Shown here: in pieces, positions 60,019 to 64,000 of the stretch
Layout of the letters: every line of letters begins with the position of its first letter
Numbering within the stretch: position 1 is the stretch's first letter
Assembly (NCBI RefSeq): GCF_000019845.1
Contig: NC_010581.1
Location: 186,001 to 250,000, forward strand
DNA: 64,000 nt
Direction: 5' to 3'
DNA from: Beijerinckia indica subsp. indica ATCC 9039
GTDB lineage: Bacteria > Pseudomonadota > Alphaproteobacteria > Rhizobiales > Beijerinckiaceae
The notes under the pieces: model-generated
What the model saw: only the letters and a program-made list of their open reading frames with translations
Databases searched by the model: none
Told to the model about the DNA's origin: nothing
Position numbers and translations under genes: made by a program

Positions 60019-62157
60019 ATGAATCCTTTGTGGTGGATCATTTTTGGCGGATTATTATCCGTAGCCTATGGCATCGTGACATCGAAACAGTTGCTGGAAC
60101 AGCCAGCCGGTTCCTTGCGGATGCAGGAGATTGCCGGAGCGATAGCGGAAGGCGCCAACGCTTATCTCAAGCGCCAATATACAACCATCGCTCTTGTCGG
60201 AACCGTGATCTTCGTGGTGCTTGGCCTTCTGCTCTCATGGACGGTCGCCTGGGCCTACCTCTTTGGCGCGGTGCTGTCGGGCGCGGCGGGGTTCATCGGC
60301 ATGAATGTGTCGGTGCGCGCTAATGTCCGCACCGCACAGGCGGCGTCACAATCGCTCGGCGAGGGACTTGACCTCTCCTTCAAGGCGGGGGCTGTCACCG
60401 GCCTGTTGGTCGCGGGCCTGGCGCTGCTCGGCGTGACCTTGACCTTTTACCTGCTGACGGGTCCCTTGGGCCACGCGCAAGATAGCCGCGAAGTCGTCAA
60501 TGCTTTGGTTGGGCTTGGCTTTGGGGCCTCGCTGATCTCGATCTTCGCGCGGCTCGGAGGCGGGATATTCACCAAGGGCGCTGACGTCGGGGCCGATCTT
60601 GTGGGCAAGGTTGAGGCCGGCATTCCTGAGGATGATCCGCGCAATCCAGCCACCATCGCTGATAATGTCGGCGACAATGTCGGTGATTGCGCCGGCATGG
60701 CGGCCGATCTGTTTGAAACCTATGTGGTGACGGTCGTTGCCACCATGGTGCTCGGCGCGATCTTTTTCGGGGGCGACGCGGTGCTCGCGAGCGCCATGCT
60801 TTATCCTTTGGCGATTTGCGCGACCTGCATCGTCACATCGCTCATCGGCACCGCTTTCGTGAAACTCGGTCTCGATGAGGCGATCATGAGCGCCCTCTAC
60901 AAGGGCTTGATCGCGACCGGACTCCTGACCATTCCGGGGCTCGCTCTCGCCACTTACGCCACGGTCGGTTTCGGCACGATCGGCACGGTGCATGGCGTGC
61001 CGCTCACAGGGCTCCATCTGTTCTTCTGCGGGCTCATCGGGCTTGCCGTCACCGGTGCCCTTGTCGTTATTACCGAATATTATACAGGCAGCGGCAAACG
61101 GCCGGTGGTTTCGATCGCTCAGGCCTCCGTGACCGGCCATGGCACCAATGTCATTCAGGGGCTTGCCGTATCGCTCGAATCGACCGCCTTGCCGGCCCTT
61201 GTCATTGCCGCCGGCATTATCGCGACCTCGCAACTCGGCGGCCTTTACGGCACGGCGATCGCGGTCACGACCATGCTCGGCCTTGCCGGCATGATTGTCG
61301 CGCTTGATGCTTTTGGCCCTGTCACTGACAATGCCGGCGGCATTGCGGAAATGGCGGGCCTGCCCAAGGAGGTGCGGCGCGCCACTGATGCGCTCGATGC
61401 CGTGGGCAATACCACTAAGGCGGTAACGAAGGGCTATGCGATTGGCTCCGCCGGCCTCGGGGCACTCGTGTTGTTTGCCGCCTATAGCTACGACCTCGAT
61501 TATTTCACCAAACATGGCGATGTCTTTTCCTATTTTCGCAATGTCGGCGTGGTCTCCTTCGATCTCTCCAACCCATATGTGGTTGCCGGCCTGATTTTCG
61601 GCGGCCTGATACCTTACCTCTTCGGCGGCATCGCCATGACGGCCGTCGGTCGGGCGGCGGGCTCTGTTGTCGAGGAAGTGCGGCGGCAATTCCGGGAAAA
61701 GCCCGGCATTATGGAAGGCACTGAAAGGCCGGACTATGGCCGCGCGGTCGATATGCTGACGAAAGCCGCGATCCGCGAAATGATCATTCCTTCGCTGCTG
61801 CCGGTGCTCGCGCCGCCGTTCGTCTATTTCGTGGTTCTCGCTGTGTCGGGCTCCAAGGCCTCGGCCTTTGCGGCGCTTGGCGCCTCGCTGCTGGGCGTCA
61901 TCGTCAACGGCCTGTTCGTGGCGATTTCCATGACTTCAGGCGGCGGTGCCTGGGACAATGCGAAGAAAAGTTTCGAGGAAGGGTTTCTCGATAAGAATGG
62001 TGTCACCCATTACAAGGGGAGTGAGGCGCATAAGGCCTCGGTAACGGGTGACACGGTCGGCGATCCCTATAAGGATACGGCCGGGCCAGCGATCAATCCG
62101 GCGATCAAGATCACCAATATTGTCGCTCTCCTGCTTCTGGCGATTCTCGCTCATTGA
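60019..62157 (+). CDS. hppA: Membrane-bound proton-pumping pyrophosphatase
   Basis: The 712-residue H+-PPase uses pyrophosphate hydrolysis to pump protons. About sixteen hydrophobic helices are expected; the pyrophosphate-binding core [20 protein letters not shown] lies near residues 215-234. The [16 protein letters not shown] segment has lysine near residue 466, where potassium-dependent enzymes have alanine, so this is the K+-independent type. GAGGGAGGA before ATG 60019 sets the start. It is a single-gene unit with a terminator directly after it. In alphaproteobacteria such pumps support energy conservation at low phosphate or oxygen. Confidence 0.96.
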   Translation: MNPLWWIIFGGLLSVAYGIVTSKQLLEQPAGSLRMQEIAGAIAEGANAYLKRQYTTIALVGTVIFVVLGLLLSWTVAWAYLFGAVLSGAAGFIGMNVSVRANVRTAQAASQSLGEGLDLSFKAGAVTGLLVAGLALLGVTLTFYLLTGPLGHAQDSREVVNALVGLGFGASLISIFARLGGGIFTKGADVGADLVGKVEAGIPEDDPRNPATIADNVGDNVGDCAGMAADLFETYVVTVVATMVLGAIFFGGDAVLASAMLYPLAICATCIVTSLIGTAFVKLGLDEAIMSALYKGLIATGLLTIPGLALATYATVGFGTIGTVHGVPLTGLHLFFCGLIGLAVTGALVVITEYYTGSGKRPVVSIAQASVTGHGTNVIQGLAVSLESTALPALVIAAGIIATSQLGGLYGTAIAVTTMLGLAGMIVALDAFGPVTDNAGGIAEMAGLPKEVRRATDALDAVGNTTKAVTKGYAIGSAGLGALVLFAAYSYDLDYFTKHGDVFSYFRNVGVVSFDLSNPYVVAGLIFGGLIPYLFGGIAMTAVGRAAGSVVEEVRRQFREKPGIMEGTERPDYGRAVDMLTKAAIREMIIPSLLPVLAPPFVYFVVLAVSGSKASAFAALGASLLGVIVNGLFVAISMTSGGGAWDNAKKSFEEGFLDKNGVTHYKGSEAHKASVTGDTVGDPYKDTAGPAINPAIKITNIVALLLLAILAH

Positions 62158-62162
62158 TGGAG

Positions 62163-62195
62163 CGCCCCAAGGATGCCGTCTTGGGGCGATTCTTC
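62163..62195 (+). terminator. Terminator after hppA
   Basis: CGCCCCAAG (62163-62171) pairs perfectly with CTTGGGGCG (62180-62188) around an 8-base loop, followed by ATTCTTC, a moderately T-rich tail. Confidence 0.8.
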
Positions 62196-62332
62196 CTCTA
62201 TTTGAAATGATAGGGCGCGACGTTCCATCCGGTTCGCCGTGTCCTATCGACGCCTTTCCATGCATCAAGTAGAAAACAATCATTAATCAGCCCCATAGGG
62301 TCGAATCTGCGGTGCAATGGAAGGACATGGAG

Positions 62333-63238
62333 ATGAAAGGGATTATCCTCGCGGGTGGGTCAGGCACGCGCCTTTATCCGATTACCCGCGTCGTCTCGAA
62401 GCAATTGCTGCCGGTTTTCGACAAGCCGATGATCTATTATCCGCTGGCCACTTTGATGCTGGCGGGGATCAAGGATTTCTTGATCATTTCGACCCCGCGC
62501 GACACGCCGCTGTTCGAGCGCCTGCTCGGGGATGGCAAGGACCTCGGCATGTCCTTGACCTATGCCGTGCAGGATGAACCGCGCGGACTGGCGGAATCCT
62601 TCATCATCGGCCGTGACTTTATCGGATCTGATCGTGTGGCCTTGATCCTTGGTGATAATATTTTTCATGGCCACGGACTGCCGCAAATGCTCCAACAGGC
62701 CGTGGCTCGGACCACGGATGCGACGATTTTCGGCTATCAGGTCACCACCCCGGAGCAATATGGCGTCGTGACGCTCGATCGGACCGGAAAGGCGCTCGAT
62801 ATTGTCGAGAAACCCAAAACCTTCCACTCCAATGTCGCCGTCACGGGCCTTTATTTCTATCCCAATGATGTTGTCGATATTGCCGCCAAGATCACCCCCT
62901 CGGCCCGAGGCGAGCTCGAAATCACCGATGTCAACCGGGCCTATCTCCAACGCGGACAATTATTCGTCGAAATGCTCGGACGCGGCTTTGCCTGGCTCGA
63001 CACGGGCACCCATGCCTCGCTCGTGGAAGCGAGCCATTACATCCAGATCCTTGAACAAAGGCAGGGAATCCGGGTCGCCTGTATCGAGGAAATCGCGCTG
63101 CGGATGGGTTATATCCCCCTGGACCAATTCCATGAACTTGCCAAACGCTCGATGAAGAGCAGTTATGGCGAATATCTTCTGGCGATTTACGAAGCCGCGA
63201 AAAAAGACCCCACATCCTTTGCTCCCTCGATCGCCTGA
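62333..63238 (+). CDS. rmlA: Glucose-1-phosphate thymidylyltransferase
   Basis: The 301-residue enzyme makes dTDP-glucose, the first step to dTDP-L-rhamnose and other deoxysugars of surface polysaccharides. [19 protein letters not shown] at the N-terminus and [49 protein letters not shown] and [17 protein letters not shown] follow the RmlA/RfbA pattern. The ATG at 62333 has GGAAGGA eight bases upstream. The partner genes rmlB, rmlC and rmlD are not in the window. The gene is followed by a 240-base gap and then cysE. Confidence 0.95.
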   Translation: MKGIILAGGSGTRLYPITRVVSKQLLPVFDKPMIYYPLATLMLAGIKDFLIISTPRDTPLFERLLGDGKDLGMSLTYAVQDEPRGLAESFIIGRDFIGSDRVALILGDNIFHGHGLPQMLQQAVARTTDATIFGYQVTTPEQYGVVTLDRTGKALDIVEKPKTFHSNVAVTGLYFYPNDVVDIAAKITPSARGELEITDVNRAYLQRGQLFVEMLGRGFAWLDTGTHASLVEASHYIQILEQRQGIRVACIEEIALRMGYIPLDQFHELAKRSMKSSYGEYLLAIYEAAKKDPTSFAPSIA

Positions 63239-63478
63239 GACGGTCTTAAAGCGCGGTCTTGCATGGGACCGGGTAGGGACGGATTCGCGCGGGAAGGCCA
63301 GCAAAAGGCTTTTATCTAGTATTTTTATGGACTACTATCCGTCCAGCCCAGCGATGGTTTCGTGCGCAGGCAGACGGGAGCCGGTGCATGACATCATGCG
63401 GGCTGAAACTGTCATGTTCCATGCATGCACCCATGCCTGGGCCAGCCTTGGCGACAGGGCTTTTCCTGGGGCAAGATC

Positions 63479-64000
63479 ATGAATCGCCAGACCATGAACC
63501 ACATGACTCTCATCTCCGACTCAGGCGTCCCTGCGGGGCATTCCGATCGCCCCGGTCTTTATGATCCGCTCTGGAATCGTCTGCGGCAGGAGGCCGAAGA
63601 AGCTTTCGCGCGTGAAAGGGCTCTGGCGCCGCTGTTCGTCAGTTCGATTCTCAACCGGACGAGTTTCGAAAGTGCTGTGGCGCATCGCATTGCGGCGCGG
63701 CTCGGCAATGAGACGGTGCCCGCTTATCTCATCGCGGAAATTTTTGCCCAGGCGACCGATGATGATCCGACGATCGGAGAGGCTTTCCGAGCCGATATTC
63801 TCGCCGTGCTCGATCGTGATCCGGCCTGCGCGCGCCTGATCGAGCCCTTCCTTTATTTCAAGGGGTTCCACGCGATCCAGACGCATCGCCTCGCGCATTG
63901 GCTCTGGAACCATCAGCGTCAGGATTTCGCGCTCTATATCCAGAGCCGATCATCCGATGTCTTTCAGACCGACATCAATCCGGCGGCGCGTTTCGGCAAG
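63479..64000 (+). CDS. cysE: Serine O-acetyltransferase, N-terminal part (runs off the window)
   Basis: An open frame of 174 codons reaches the window edge without a stop. It reads DRPGLYDPLWNRLRQEAEEA, then SSILNRTSFESAVAHRIAAR, FFKGFHAIQTHRLAHWLWN and FALYIQSRSSDVFQTDINPA, which is the helical N-terminal domain and the start of the left-handed beta-helix of CysE. It catalyses the first step of cysteine synthesis, acetylating serine. Starts at 63479 and two further in-frame ATGs are possible; GGGGCAAG precedes the first. The hexapeptide repeats and active site lie beyond the window. Confidence 0.93.
   Translation, partial: MNRQTMNHMTLISDSGVPAGHSDRPGLYDPLWNRLRQEAEEAFARERALAPLFVSSILNRTSFESAVAHRIAARLGNETVPAYLIAEIFAQATDDDPTIGEAFRADILAVLDRDPACARLIEPFLYFKGFHAIQTHRLAHWLWNHQRQDFALYIQSRSSDVFQTDINPAARFGK

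Noticed and set aside
60346-61689. 447-codon minus-strand frame opposite hppA
   Set aside because: Antisense shadow; His/Asp/Gly-rich with no recognisable domain, while hppA on the plus strand is complete.
63165-63482. Frame covering the rmlA-cysE gap
   Set aside because: It overlaps rmlA out of frame, has no ribosome site in the gap and shows no recognisable sequence.

Overview
The window is about 64 kb of alphaproteobacterial chromosome. The gene families and high-GC coding style point to the Rhizobiales, most likely a Beijerinckiaceae-type organism (Beijerinckia or Methylocella relatives). This rests on a separate cytochrome c1 gene, rhizobial-style dctA/dctBD, a probable EcfG promoter, and the DUF3141/fabI/ptb/ackA group. 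The species is inference only. No rRNA, tRNA, CRISPR array or complete insertion sequence was seen.

Layout. 0-9.2 kb: cytochrome c1, msrP, mtnP-apt purine salvage, a HAD phosphatase and a yhaO-yhaN DNA-repair-like pair. 9.2-11.6 kb: accessory stretch with a palindromic repeat, a small secreted protein, a patatin-like lipoprotein and a DUF2239 remnant embedded in palindromes. 11.7-17.3 kb: tyrosine phosphatase with fructosamine kinase, bluB, a MaoC-like hydratase, ychF and an orphan SsuA-like binding protein. 17.4-19.2 kb: a DUF2382/DUF2171 stress protein behind a candidate EcfG promoter. 19.3-24.6 kb: LysR regulator divergent from an alcohol dehydrogenase, mmsA and an MFS transporter, a likely C3 catabolic unit. 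24.7-29.1 kb: xylulokinase, then a Zur-box-preceded zinc/manganese ABC operon that opens with a 41-residue membrane protein. 29.3-35.5 kb: AT-richer block with an esterase, an IS110 transposase remnant, and dctA divergent from dctBD with a sigma-54 promoter. 35.6-38.4 kb: MBL-fold hydrolase, TetR regulator and three paralogous small secreted peptides, two of them in a tandem 323-bp duplication with long palindromic operators. 38.6-41.3 kb: ClC-type channel and a DUF4239 protein. 41.3-48.4 kb: a four-gene YtcA-HlyD-FUSC-TolC efflux operon, a DODA-type dioxygenase and an MRJP-like protein. 48.7-54.4 kb: acetate kinase convergent with phosphate acyltransferase, fabI and a PHA-synthase-like DUF3141 protein. 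54.4-57.4 kb: a decayed copy and an intact copy of a cytochrome c peroxidase locus. 57.7-64 kb: ribH-nusB-thiL, H+-pyrophosphatase, rmlA and the start of cysE.

The strongest items beyond routine annotation are: a four-copy family of compound palindromic elements beside gene 3' ends; the tandem small-peptide array with its 34-bp perfect palindrome; the side-by-side intact and decayed peroxidase loci; the 41-residue ORF overlapping the metal-transporter ATPase gene; and the EcfG-type promoter feeding a fused DUF2382 protein with a strong internal start. All functional statements come from reading the sequence and from family knowledge; no database search was possible.
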